Part shown: positions 1-8,551 of the stretch, piece by piece
Position numbering within the stretch: the stretch's first letter is position 1
Layout: each line of letters begins with the position of its first letter
Origin: Gordonia polyisoprenivorans NBRC 16320 = JCM 10675
Lineage (GTDB): Bacteria > Actinomycetota > Actinomycetes > Mycobacteriales > Mycobacteriaceae
NCBI RefSeq assembly: GCF_000241325.1
Contig: NZ_BAEI01000092.1
Span: 1-64,000 of the forward strand
Direction of reading: 5' to 3'
Length of the DNA: 64,000 nt
Position numbers and translations under genes: made by a program
Notes under the pieces: model-generated
Databases searched by the model: none
The model's input: the letters and a program-made list of their open reading frames with translations, nothing else
What the model was told of the DNA's origin: nothing

Positions 1-622
1 TGAAGATGTAGAACGCGGTGTCCGACAGCGGGATCGAGTCGGTGACGGCGGGATTGCGCGGGGAACACCGCGCCGCGCCGCGGTGTAACTCGGCGAAGTC
101 GAGGCGAACCTCGGGCAGCGCCGACTCCGGTACGGACTCGAGCACCTCGGCGAGATCGGGTTGGTAGATCAGGACCTTTGCGCCGATGAGCCCCAGGCTG
201 TGTTCGAGGACCGCGCCGCGCTGGTGAAAGTTGAGCATCCCCGCGATCGCCCCGAGTTTCACGATTGCCAGCATGGTGATCACGACGTCGGGATGGTTAC
301 GCGATTCGATGGCCACGACGTCGCCGCGTGAGATCCCCTGCCGACTCAGGAAGTCCGCGATCCGGTTGGCGTGCGCGTTGGCGTCACGGTAGGTGATCGA
401 CTGCCCCTCGAAGCGCAGGAAATCGCGATCGGGATAGGCCTCGACGGACTGGACGAAACGCTTCCCGATGGACATCTGCCGACCGGGCGGACGCGGAATC
501 AGCGCCGGCAACGACCGCAGCACTCCCCCGAGGTCCGGGCGCAGAGACGCGAGCCCCGACAGGATGTCTCGCAGGGTGATGTCGGGAAGAAGTCCCGTAT
601 CTGCCGAATGCGGAGTTGTCAT
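1..622 (-). CDS. Acyl-CoA synthetase (FadD/FATP type), N-terminal part, cut by window edge
   Basis: ATP-dependent activation of fatty acids to acyl-CoA is expected. About 207 codons are visible, starting at the ATG at 622-620 and staying open to base 1. The translation contains the adenylate-forming N-terminal pattern: a segment reading ITYRDANAHANRIADFL, then RGDVVAIESRNHPD, then LGAIAGMLNFHQRG. The AMP-binding and catalytic motifs lie off the edge. It is the last gene of the mce operon, 35 bases after the Mce-associated gene. A fadD gene also sits with mce1 of Mycobacterium (fadD5), although there it comes first. The chain-length class is inferred. Confidence 0.85.
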   Translation of the reverse strand, partial: MTTPHSADTGLLPDITLRDILSGLASLRPDLGGVLRSLPALIPRPPGRQMSIGKRFVQSVEAYPDRDFLRFEGQSITYRDANAHANRIADFLSRQGISRGDVVAIESRNHPDVVITMLAIVKLGAIAGMLNFHQRGAVLEHSLGLIGAKVLIYQPDLAEVLESVPESALPEVRLDFAELHRGAARCSPRNPAVTDSIPLSDTAFYIF

Positions 623-657
623 CACGTCCTTTCCCCGGGCATCCACCTCGATGCCCG

Positions 658-1455
658 TCACTTGCCCGGCAGGGGCGAGATGCCGCCGCTGATGTCGGTG
701 ATCTGCCAGTTCTTGCCGTCCACCGTTATCGGGTATAGCGCAGTCGTCTTCACCCCGTCCGGTGATTGGACGTTACTGGTGGTCACGTCGAGGAAGACCT
801 GAACGTGGTACGTGCCGTCGTTGTGGGTGGCGATGTCGCTGCCGACGAGCGTGCCGGTGGAGACCCACTGCAGTTGCCCGAGAAGATCACGCAACGCGGG
901 TTCGCTGGTCTGGAACTGCTGTGCCAGCGGCTGGTTGACGTGTGAACGCAACGCCGCGAACCACGGGTCGAAATTGCGGTAGTCGATCCGTGCGGCGGCC
1001 ACCGCATAGTCGGAGGCGAGTTGTCGTGCGTGCGCCTCGTCGGCCGACTGTGCGCGCAACGCATCGAGCTCGTCGCCACGCTGGTGCGCTTGCCACCCGA
1101 AGACGCCCGTCGCCACCGCCAGCGCCAGGATCACCGCGACGATCATCGCCGCCACGAACGGCCGCGAACGCAACCGGGCCGTCAGCGACGCGCGGCGTCC
1201 CGAAGGCTGGTCGGCTTCTGCCGCCCTCTCCTCCGATTCTGTTGCCCCGTGCGGTGATTCGGTATCGGCCGGTGTTCTGTCGTCCGGTGCTGTGTTGGTC
1301 TGCTCCGTGTCAGCCTGCTCCTCGGCAGTGTCCGTATCGGCAACGTCGGTATCACTCATGTCATCTCGGTTCGTGTCGGTGGGCAGTGGGGATTCTCGGG
1401 CTCGTGGCGGCCGATGCGGCTCGGTGGTGGCCGATGGGCTGGGTGGTGCCGTCAT
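658..1455 (-). CDS. Mce-associated membrane protein
   Basis: 265 residues. The first ~100 are acidic and rich in Thr, Glu and Asp and look disordered. One transmembrane helix follows (PFVAAMIVAVILALAVATGV), then an extracytoplasmic domain of about 150 residues that resembles Mce-associated (Mam) proteins. These are thought to stabilise the Mce transporter. I chose the ATG at 1455-1453 because it overlaps the mceF stop as ATGA; longer in-frame starts would lie inside mceF. Family assignment rests on topology and position, as the extracellular domain has no catalytic motif. Confidence 0.8.
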   Translation of the reverse strand: MTAPPSPSATTEPHRPPRARESPLPTDTNRDDMSDTDVADTDTAEEQADTEQTNTAPDDRTPADTESPHGATESEERAAEADQPSGRRASLTARLRSRPFVAAMIVAVILALAVATGVFGWQAHQRGDELDALRAQSADEAHARQLASDYAVAAARIDYRNFDPWFAALRSHVNQPLAQQFQTSEPALRDLLGQLQWVSTGTLVGSDIATHNDGTYHVQVFLDVTTSNVQSPDGVKTTALYPITVDGKNWQITDISGGISPLPGK

Positions 1456-2411
1456 GGCGGGTCCGCCACGGTCAGTCGCAGGACGCCGTTCTCGTCGACG
1501 ATCCGCAACCCCTGCTCGACCAGGGTCGCCAGATTCACCCGACCGGCCGGTGCGACTGCGGTCAGGGTGGGCTGGAGCACCCGCATGATCGCGGCGACGT
1601 CGGGCATGGTCTTGTTGAGGTACTCGCCGATCTTCTGGGTGAACGGGATGATCACGTCGTACCAGCCGGTGGCGCCCTCGGTGGCCTGCGCGAGTCCGGG
1701 CAGCAGGCTCCACAAGGTGGAGAACGGAATGTTCATGTGCGCCAACTTCGGTGCGGTGGCGCGCATCACGGCGCCGATCCGGGCACCGTCGAGGCGCGTC
1801 AACAGTTCCTGTGCGTGGTCGAACAGGCCGGAGAACTCGGATCGGTAGGTGCCGATCGTGCGGGCGGTCAGCGAGGAGAATCGGCCGATGGTCGCCAGGT
1901 CGGCGTCGCGGCCCTGCCAGCCCTCGGAGATGGTCCGCGCGATCTCCTCGAGGGTGGCCGGATCGAATTGGCTGGTGAGTCCGTGCATGGAGGTCAGCAT
2001 GTCGGCCACCGAGACGCCCGGGTCGATGCCGTTGCCGATCACGGCACCGTCGGTGAGGTACGGGCCCGATCCGGTGGTCGAGGTGAATTCGACGTACTGC
2101 TCGCCGACCATGGACAGATTCGCGATGCTGACCGTCGCGTCGGCCGGCACGTCCGCGCCGGGCCTGATCCGGAGGGTGGCCCGCAGCCCGTCGGGTCCGG
2201 TCCGCAGATCGGTCACCGTGCCGACCTGGATGCCGTTATAGAGCACCGACGAATTATTCTGCAGGCCATTGGATTCGGTGAGGTCCAGCGATACGGTGTC
2301 GTATCGGGTGAACGGGTGCAGATGCAGGACGCCGACGACGAGGTAGGCGCTGAGCGCGATCGACACCACCACCAGCATCACCAGGCTCCCGATCGTGCGG
2401 CGTGCGGTCAT
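1452..2411 (-). CDS. mceF: MCE family protein, sixth of the set (MceF)
   Basis: 319 residues. An N-terminal signal-anchor (IGSLVMLVVVSIALSAYLVV) precedes an MCE/MlaD domain at roughly residues 35-120 with the typical segments SVLYNGIQVGTVTDL and GEQYVEFTS. A helical domain follows. MCE proteins form the periplasm-spanning lipid tunnel of Mce transporters. The start overlaps the mceE stop as ATGA, so the two are translationally coupled. MceF is assigned because it is the last of six MCE genes after two permeases, the standard order. Confidence 0.9.
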   Translation of the reverse strand: MTARRTIGSLVMLVVVSIALSAYLVVGVLHLHPFTRYDTVSLDLTESNGLQNNSSVLYNGIQVGTVTDLRTGPDGLRATLRIRPGADVPADATVSIANLSMVGEQYVEFTSTTGSGPYLTDGAVIGNGIDPGVSVADMLTSMHGLTSQFDPATLEEIARTISEGWQGRDADLATIGRFSSLTARTIGTYRSEFSGLFDHAQELLTRLDGARIGAVMRATAPKLAHMNIPFSTLWSLLPGLAQATEGATGWYDVIIPFTQKIGEYLNKTMPDVAAIMRVLQPTLTAVAPAGRVNLATLVEQGLRIVDENGVLRLTVADPP

Positions 2412-3463
2412 CGCATGGCCCCGATCATCCGGAGAACCGCGGCGACGGTCCGGGTGTCGGTCGCCGACCCGCCGGTTCCCCGGCCATCGGGTTCGGTGAC
2501 GTCGACGACGTCGATCGACGGGTTACCCGCCCAGGCGACGAGTCGGTCGCCGAGCAAGTCATCGAGACGGCGGATGTCAGCGGGTGCCTGTGTGTCGAGC
2601 CGTACGGCCGTGGCGACCAATGGGTCGACGACCCCGATGAGGCCCTGAAGAGTCGCATAGCGCGGGATGATCAGGTTGCCTATGGGAACGACGTTGGGCC
2701 CCAAGGCATTCAAGACGTTCGACAGTCCGAGGAATGCCGAGACCGCGCCGCTGACCCGTCGCGGCCCGAATTGGAAGGCGAACGCCAATCGGGACCGGTT
2801 GACGTCGAGGGTGTGCGAGATCGTCTCGATCGAATCGATCATCGACCGGATGTCGTCGCCCTGACCCGCGCTGCGCGCGATCAGCGCGCGCAGCACCTCG
2901 ATGCCGACGTCACGTTCGGTGGTGTCGGACGGAAAAGCCTTGTTGGCGTTGGTGATGATGCGTTGAAGGGTGGCGATGGTGCCTCCGTTGGCGAGTGCGG
3001 CCACACCTCCGAGAAGATCTTCGACCTGTGGTGACACCGTGGTCCTCGACAGCGGGATCGTCTGGCCGGCGGCGATGGTCGCGGTGGTGGCGCCGGCCGG
3101 TGGTGACAGCGCGATGAAGAAGTCGCCGAGCAGGGTCGCCTGCACGAGTTCGGCGGTCGTGCCGGCGGGCAGCCGGACGTCGGCGGAGAGATCGACGGTC
3201 GCGACCGCCACCCGGCGACCGTCGTGTTCGGCCAGACCCACCCCGCGCAGTACCCCGATTCGTGAGCCGTTGTAGACCACCTTGCTGCGTGCGGGAAGGT
3301 TGAGTACCGAGGCGAATTCGATGTGTAGCGGGTAGCTGTCACCGTCGACGCGGGTACCGGGTAACGGCAGATCGGTCGGCGCAACGCCGCACGCGGCCAC
3401 GAGAACCGTGAGACTCGCCAGCACTGCCGCCCACGCTGCGCACCATCGGGATCGGATCATCAC
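2408..3463 (-). CDS. mceE: MCE family lipoprotein (MceE)
   Basis: 351 residues. The signal sequence ends in a lipobox (LTVLVAAC, then G), so it is a predicted lipoprotein, as is usual for MceE (LprK-type) members. An MCE domain follows, containing RSKVVYNGSRIGVLRGVGL, then a long helical region. It is part of the lipid-import channel. The GTG start at 3463 overlaps the mceD stop; an ATG one codon later at 3460 is equally possible. The stop overlaps the mceF start. The gene is intact, unlike the neighbouring mceD. Confidence 0.9.
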   Translation of the reverse strand: MMIRSRWCAAWAAVLASLTVLVAACGVAPTDLPLPGTRVDGDSYPLHIEFASVLNLPARSKVVYNGSRIGVLRGVGLAEHDGRRVAVATVDLSADVRLPAGTTAELVQATLLGDFFIALSPPAGATTATIAAGQTIPLSRTTVSPQVEDLLGGVAALANGGTIATLQRIITNANKAFPSDTTERDVGIEVLRALIARSAGQGDDIRSMIDSIETISHTLDVNRSRLAFAFQFGPRRVSGAVSAFLGLSNVLNALGPNVVPIGNLIIPRYATLQGLIGVVDPLVATAVRLDTQAPADIRRLDDLLGDRLVAWAGNPSIDVVDVTEPDGRGTGGSATDTRTVAAVLRMIGAMR

Positions 3464-4567
3464 CGGCCCCCTGCGGACGCGAGTACGAGTTGGACCAGCG
3501 CAAGGTCGACGTGTCCGGTGGCTCCGGGCGACGGCCGGCAGGCCTGTGCCATGACCGCGTTGACCGCCGCGCAGACCGCCGAGCTCGACGACGCGGTGAC
3601 CCGCACCGCCGGCGGAGCCGTCTCGATTCCACCGACTGCCGCGCCACGGGCGAGGATGCGTTGGACTCCTGTCGACACCAGGGGCAACCGCCGCAGCAGG
3701 GCGAGGATCTGATCCATCGGGACGCGATCGAGTAACGGCATGAGAGCGTCGAGGACGGCGAACACCGGCGGCGAGTAGGTACGGATGAGACGCAACAGCG
3801 ACGGGGTCAGTTGGGTGGTCTGGACGACGGCCGGATTGAGCACCGAGAACCAGGCATCGAAGGTCTCGGCGAATTCACCGAGTTTGGTCAGTCCGAGGTT
3901 GCAGATCCGGCAAGCGCTGAACGAAGAAATCGGTCAGCTCCCCCACGTTGGTCAACAGCGAACGCAACTGTTGATCCCGCAGCCCCGGGTCGCCGAGCGC
4001 CGCGGCGAGCCCGGCGATCGCAGCATTGAAATCCGCACCGGTGCCGCGCAAGGTCGCATCGACGCGATTCATGCTGTCGCGCACCAGTTCACGGCGCTCG
4101 CCGGACTCCGACGCGGCGGCGGTGACCTGGGAGGCGAGCTTGTCGAAGGCGGCGTAGGCGGCACTGACACTGGTCGGGGTGTGCTTGCGCGCCAACGGAA
4201 TACATCGCCTCAAGTCCCACGCGGCGCCGGTGGTCCGACCCGACGGGATCTCCAGGTGCCGGTCGGTGACGATCGAATCCGAGGTGGTCACCGCCGACAC
4301 ATCGGCCGGGAAGTCGACGGGCGTGTCGAGGGTGAACCGCACGACCACGTGCCCGGCCTGCGGGGACACGGCGGTGACGGAGCCGATCCTTACGCCGCGC
4401 ATCGTGACGTCGTTGCCCGGGTAGAGGCCGACGGCGTCGGCCATGTCCGCGCACCCCGACACGTGGCCGGCTCGCCGTTCAACGATGACCAGCGTCGCAC
4501 CGACGGTCACCGCGATCGTGAGCACCCCGACGATGATCCGGCGCCATATCTTCGGTGACCGAGACAT
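3460..4567 (-). pseudogene. mceD: mceD with a single-base frameshift
   Basis: MCE family protein split into two reading frames. The N-terminal frame (from ATG 4567, MSRSPKIW) has a signal-anchor and an MCE domain, and reads ...QRLPDLQP before stopping at 3875. The downstream frame is open from about 3906 as ICNLGLTKLGEFAETFDAWF and continues to 3460, with normal family sequence such as LNPAVVQTTQLTPSLLR. Removing one G from the CCGG at 3907-3910 restores a continuous 368-residue protein of normal mceD length. The restored stop overlaps the mceE start. It could be a sequencing or assembly error or a genuine mutation; the sequence alone cannot decide. Confidence 0.8.
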
Positions 4568-4568
4568 C

Positions 4569-5603
4569 TCAGCACCGCCGATCCGGGCTCGGGACGCACA
4601 GCCCACCGGCCGTCACCTGATCGGGGGTGATCTGCACCTGCGGTGCGTTGACGACCACCGACGACAGATCCACCCGACCCGAGGAGTTGGTGACACCCAT
4701 GGCATCTCCGATCTGATCGACGATCGCGGTCAGTGTGCCGAGGAGGTCGTCGATGCGGGCGGGCTGGGCGCGCAGGGTGTTGAGCACGTCGAGAACCTGC
4801 CGGAACGGTGGTTCGATGGTGCCGGTGAAGGCATCGACCGGCTTGGCGATGAAGGCGAACAGCGCGCCGATCGACCGCACGGTCTCCACCCCTTCGGCCT
4901 TGACCTGAGAGGCCTTGGCCCCGACGTAGCCGATCAGACGCAGCAGTTCGACCAGATCGGCACGCCCGCTGTTGAGTCCGGAACTGTACTCGTCGCTCAG
5001 GGCGACCGCGGCGTCGAGGTCGTCGGACCGCGCCCCGACCGCGGTGGTCAGTTGTTCGGTGTCGGCGATGATCTGCCGGATCGCGTCGGGTTGTCCGGCC
5101 AGCGCGGCATCGACCTTGCGCAGCGTGTCGGCGATGGTCTGTCCGTTCACCTTCGACACGACCGCTCCGGAGTCGGCGAGAACGTCACTGAGCGTGTATG
5201 GCACCGACGTACGTTGCATCGGGATGATGTTGTGGCCCAGCGCTGTCCGGCCGGCCGGCGCCAACGCGACGTAGTGGCCCCCGATGGCGGTGGTCAACCG
5301 GACATCGGCCGACGTCTGATCACCCAGTGCGACATCGGAATCCACGCGCATGGTGACCTCGACGCGATCGGGATGCAGGGCGATCGCCGACACCTCACCA
5401 ACCCGCACACCGGCGATGCGGACCTCATCACCGGATCGCAGGCCGCCGATGGTACTCAACGCCACGAGGACATCGCGGTGGCCGAACGGGTCGAGGTAGA
5501 TGACACCGCACACCGCGGCGAGCACGACCGCCACCCCGAGACCGAGCATGCCCAGCCGGAATTGCCTGCGCCGCATCGATGCTTCGTCGCGTCGCCGGGT
5601 CAT
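4569..5603 (-). CDS. mceC: MCE family protein (MceC)
   Basis: 344 residues from the ATG at 5603 (MTRRRDEASMRRRQFRL). An in-frame upstream start at 5678 would lie within mceB. A signal-anchor (LGMLGLGVAVVLAAVCGVIY) precedes an MCE domain containing GGLRSGDEVRIAGVRVGEV and IGGHYVALAPAG. The helical C-terminal half ends with a Cys-containing tail (GLCVPSPDRRC), as in other MceC proteins. It is one of six different MCE subunits that form the hetero-hexameric lipid tunnel. The start overlaps the frame-restored mceB stop as ATGA, and one base separates its own stop from the mceD start. Confidence 0.88.
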   Translation of the reverse strand: MTRRRDEASMRRRQFRLGMLGLGVAVVLAAVCGVIYLDPFGHRDVLVALSTIGGLRSGDEVRIAGVRVGEVSAIALHPDRVEVTMRVDSDVALGDQTSADVRLTTAIGGHYVALAPAGRTALGHNIIPMQRTSVPYTLSDVLADSGAVVSKVNGQTIADTLRKVDAALAGQPDAIRQIIADTEQLTTAVGARSDDLDAAVALSDEYSSGLNSGRADLVELLRLIGYVGAKASQVKAEGVETVRSIGALFAFIAKPVDAFTGTIEPPFRQVLDVLNTLRAQPARIDDLLGTLTAIVDQIGDAMGVTNSSGRVDLSSVVVNAPQVQITPDQVTAGGLCVPSPDRRC

Positions 5604-5643
5604 CGGCACACCACCACCGGGACACCCGCGAGCAGAACCCGCG

Positions 5644-6633
5644 TCAGCGGCGTGGGGATCGCCTGTCCCGAGCCGCACTGATAACCACCCTGCCCCGCGG
5701 CGTGCGCCGTGGCGTCGGCGCGTCGATCAGCGCGGGCAGTCGTTCGAGGGCGGCGGTCGCGGTGTTGACGGCCGGCACCCAGGTGCGCAGCAGGTGATCG
5801 ACGGTGGCGTAGTTGCCGTAGTAACTCTCATCGAGGCTCTCGAGGAGTTGCCGTACGGGCCCGAGACTGCGCGCGGCCAATCGCATCGACTCCTGGGTCT
5901 TGTCCGCCGACGCCGCAAGCACCCCGAAGGCGTCTCCCATCCGGGAGATCAGATCGTTGAGTTGCGATGACTTGTAACGGATCTCACCGGCGACACGGCC
6001 CAATTGGGTGATGACGGTCGCGATGAGCGTCGAACGATCGGAGACGACGTCGGCGAGCTGACGCAGCTGGTTCAGCACCGAGCCGACGTCGGGGCCGCGG
6101 CCCTCGATCACTGCCAGGATGTTGTTCATCAGCGAATTGAGTTGGTCGGGTTGCAGCGTGCCGAACAGCGGCCGGAGCCCGTTGAACATCTCGGTGATGT
6201 CGAAGGAACCGATGGTCCGCGAGGCGGGGATGACCGCGGTGGTGGCGAGTTCGTGTTTCGGGGCGGTGGAGTCACCTGCGGGGGTCTGCAGGTCCAGGTA
6301 CCGCTGTCCGACGAGATTCAGGTAGCGGATGGCGATCTGGGTGTCGTCGTAGACCGTGGTGGTGGTGTTCACGGTGAAGCGCACCTGCGCCTGGGCCTGG
6401 TCGCCGGAATCGTCGAGCAGCGAAATGGATTCGACCTTGCCCACCCGCACACCGAGTTCGCGGACGTCGTTGCCGACGGTCAATCCCGACACGTCGGTGA
6501 AGCGGGCGGTGAACGTCCGCCCGGCGCCGGGCACCGAGGGATCGAGCGCCTGGACGATCACCCACCCGGCGAGCAGCATGGCGACGACGAACAGGACGAA
6601 ACCCGCAGTGGCCGTGGGCCGCACCCGGTTCAT
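5644..6633 (-). CDS. mceB: MCE family protein (MceB), C-terminal tail frameshifted
   Basis: 329 residues as read. It has a signal-anchor (AGFVLFVVAMLLAGWVIV), an MCE domain with TVGNDVRELGVRVGKVESI and LVGQRYLDLQ, and a helical domain. The last ~25 residues (after PALIDA) are Arg-rich and unlike the family. Reading the next frame from about 5710 instead gives GQGGYQCGSGQAIPTPLTRV and then LLAGVPVVVCR, the expected MceB tail. That frame stops at 5600, overlapping mceC as ATGA. One missing base within roughly 5690-5715 would restore a 344-residue protein spanning 5600-6633. The start overlaps the mceA stop as ATGA. Confidence 0.85.
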   Translation of the reverse strand: MNRVRPTATAGFVLFVVAMLLAGWVIVQALDPSVPGAGRTFTARFTDVSGLTVGNDVRELGVRVGKVESISLLDDSGDQAQAQVRFTVNTTTTVYDDTQIAIRYLNLVGQRYLDLQTPAGDSTAPKHELATTAVIPASRTIGSFDITEMFNGLRPLFGTLQPDQLNSLMNNILAVIEGRGPDVGSVLNQLRQLADVVSDRSTLIATVITQLGRVAGEIRYKSSQLNDLISRMGDAFGVLAASADKTQESMRLAARSLGPVRQLLESLDESYYGNYATVDHLLRTWVPAVNTATAALERLPALIDAPTPRRTPRGRVVISAARDRRSPRR

Positions 6634-7682
6634 CGGCCGCCACCCCCGGTACGGACGGCACCTGCGGCCGGCAAGGCCGAGGTGATCGCGGGCAACGACT
6701 CCAGCGTGAGCCCGAGGCGTAACCGCACGGTGCCGTCCACGCGCGGCAGCATCTTGTCGAGCCGGCCGATCAGCTCGTGTGCATCGTCGGCTGCTGCGGG
6801 CACGGTGGACAGGGTGTAGCCGAGCGGGGCCCCGAGAGTGAGTGAGGCGTCGAGAACGGTGGCCAGGTCACCCGGATCGGTGCCGACGACCTGGCCCAGG
6901 GTGATGAAGGTCTGCACGAGGCCGGTCAGCGCACCGGTGACCTTGGCCGTCTCCTGCGGGTCGGCATACATCGCGGTCTTCTCCACCAGGGTGGTGAAGA
7001 GGTTGACGAAGGGGTCCGACAACGCGGCCGCACCGCGTAGGGTGTCGTCGGCGATACGCAGCATCTGGGCGAACGGCATCTGTTGGTGCTGATGCGCGAG
7101 TGCGAACAAATCGAAGCCCGACCGCATCAGCGGCGAGATCTGGGTGACGACCTCGTCGAGCCGGTTGATCATTGCGGTGACCTCGGAGCCGGTGAGGGTG
7201 GAGCTGATCGATCCGATGTCACGCAGGACGCTCACCGCCGATACGTCCGACGAATCATCCTGCGCCGCAATGATCTGTCCGTTGCGTAGCGCCGGTCCCG
7301 GTGCGGTGGGGGTCAATTCGATCCCGGTCACGCCGAAGATGTTCGACGGCGCGAACGTCGCGGTGAGGTGGCCGCCGATGTGGTCGGCCTGGGTGGCGTC
7401 GACGGCCAGGCGCATCCGCTGATGCCCCTGATCGTCGATGGTGATCGACTCGACGTGCCCGACGAGCAATCCCTGGTATTTGACGTCGGCGCCTGCCGAG
7501 AGTCCTTCGGAGATGCGATCGGAGGTCACGGTCACCTCGACGGTGTCGTCGAAGACTCCGCGCGCGTAGAGGGTCACAGGTATGGCGATGGCGGCGAGTA
7601 CCGCGATCGCCGCGAGGCCCCACCGGGTCAGCACACCGGTGGACGGACCACGCCCGGACACGTCGATCGGTGGCCCGATCAT
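6630..7682 (-). CDS. mceA: MCE family protein (MceA)
   Basis: 350 residues. A single N-terminal membrane anchor (LAAIAVLAAIAIPVTLYARG) is followed by an MCE domain at about residues 45-135, including GLSAGADVKYQGLLVGHVES and SNIFGVTGIELTP, then a helical C-terminal region. It is the first MCE subunit after the two permeases and so corresponds to MceA. The ATG at 7682 overlaps the yrbEB stop as ATGA, and its own stop overlaps mceB. The transported lipid cannot be told from the sequence; mycolic or fatty acids and sterols are known Mce substrates. Confidence 0.9.
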   Translation of the reverse strand: MIGPPIDVSGRGPSTGVLTRWGLAAIAVLAAIAIPVTLYARGVFDDTVEVTVTSDRISEGLSAGADVKYQGLLVGHVESITIDDQGHQRMRLAVDATQADHIGGHLTATFAPSNIFGVTGIELTPTAPGPALRNGQIIAAQDDSSDVSAVSVLRDIGSISSTLTGSEVTAMINRLDEVVTQISPLMRSGFDLFALAHQHQQMPFAQMLRIADDTLRGAAALSDPFVNLFTTLVEKTAMYADPQETAKVTGALTGLVQTFITLGQVVGTDPGDLATVLDASLTLGAPLGYTLSTVPAAADDAHELIGRLDKMLPRVDGTVRLRLGLTLESLPAITSALPAAGAVRTGGGGR

Positions 7683-8551
7683 CCGGAGAACCTGAATCCG
7701 ACGTCGGAGCCCCAGAACACGAGGGTCAAGATCATGTCGAGCACCACGATGAGGATGAAGCTGAATTTGATGGCGCGGCCGGTGGCCGTCCCGACCCCTT
7801 CGGGTCCGCCGCGGGCGTAGTAGCCCTGATATCCGTGGACGAGGACCACGGCGACGATGAACACCACCGCCTTGATCAGCGAGTAGATGACGTCGACCGG
7901 ACGCAGGAAGGCGGTGAAGTAGTGGTCATAGGTGCCGCTGGATTGACCGTGCATGCCGGTGACCACCAGCGCACAGGTGAGGTAGGCGAGGATCAGGGTG
8001 ATCAGGAACAACGGGATGATGGTGATGACCCCGGCGATGGCACGTGTGCTGACGACAAACGGGATCGGTTGCACGGCTTGCGCTTCGAGTGCGTCGATCT
8101 CCTCGGCGATCCGCATCGACCCGATCTCGGCGGTCATCCGGCAACCGGCCTGCGCGGCGAACCCGATCGCCACGACGATGGGGGCGATCTCGCGGGTGGT
8201 GGCATACGCCGAGAGAAAACCGGTGAGCGGACCCATGCCGAACATGTCCAGTGAACCGAAGGCCTCGACCCCGATGGAGCCACCCACCGACGCCCCGAGA
8301 ACCACCAGCACCGCGACGGTCCCACCGCCCACTATGACCGTACCGTTGCCCCACATCATGTCGCCGAGGACGGCCAACGTCTGGCGACGGTAGTGACGCA
8401 GCGCGTGCGGCATGGCGCCGAGCACCTGTGCGGTGAAGCGCAACTGATGGCCGAGCTGCGCCAGCAGTCGCGCGGGCGCGCCGGTGATCGCGCCGAGCCG
8501 GCGCACCCGTGGGTGGGCGGCGAGGTACACCTCGAGTCCCAGCATCGGCAA
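7679..8551 (-). CDS. MlaE/YrbE-type ABC permease, second subunit (YrbEB)
   Basis: 290 residues with five or more hydrophobic segments and the MlaE permease signature region (EIGSMRIAEEIDALEAQAV). It forms, with YrbEA, the inner-membrane permease that the MCE tunnel docks onto. The ATPase (MceG) that powers such systems is encoded elsewhere in known genomes and is not seen here. The longest frame begins with TTG at 8551, directly after the yrbEA stop. An ATG two codons later (8545), with GGGTGA upstream, may be the real start. Confidence 0.92.
   Translation of the reverse strand: MPMLGLEVYLAAHPRVRRLGAITGAPARLLAQLGHQLRFTAQVLGAMPHALRHYRRQTLAVLGDMMWGNGTVIVGGGTVAVLVVLGASVGGSIGVEAFGSLDMFGMGPLTGFLSAYATTREIAPIVVAIGFAAQAGCRMTAEIGSMRIAEEIDALEAQAVQPIPFVVSTRAIAGVITIIPLFLITLILAYLTCALVVTGMHGQSSGTYDHYFTAFLRPVDVIYSLIKAVVFIVAVVLVHGYQGYYARGGPEGVGTATGRAIKFSFILIVVLDMILTLVFWGSDVGFRFSG

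Noticed and set aside
942..2648. 568-codon plus-strand open frame
   Set aside because: It is antisense to the Mce-associated and mceF genes, rich in Arg and Gly from high-GC shadowing, and has no family resemblance; the minus-strand genes have clear domains and ATGA couplings.
4443..5681. 412-codon plus-strand open frame
   Set aside because: It is the antisense shadow of mceC and has the His/Arg/Asp-rich composition typical of such shadows.
5600..5720. Programmed frameshifting to make two MceB forms
   Set aside because: I see no clear slippery heptamer or downstream hairpin, and a similar single-base shift occurs in mceD; mutation or sequence error is simpler.
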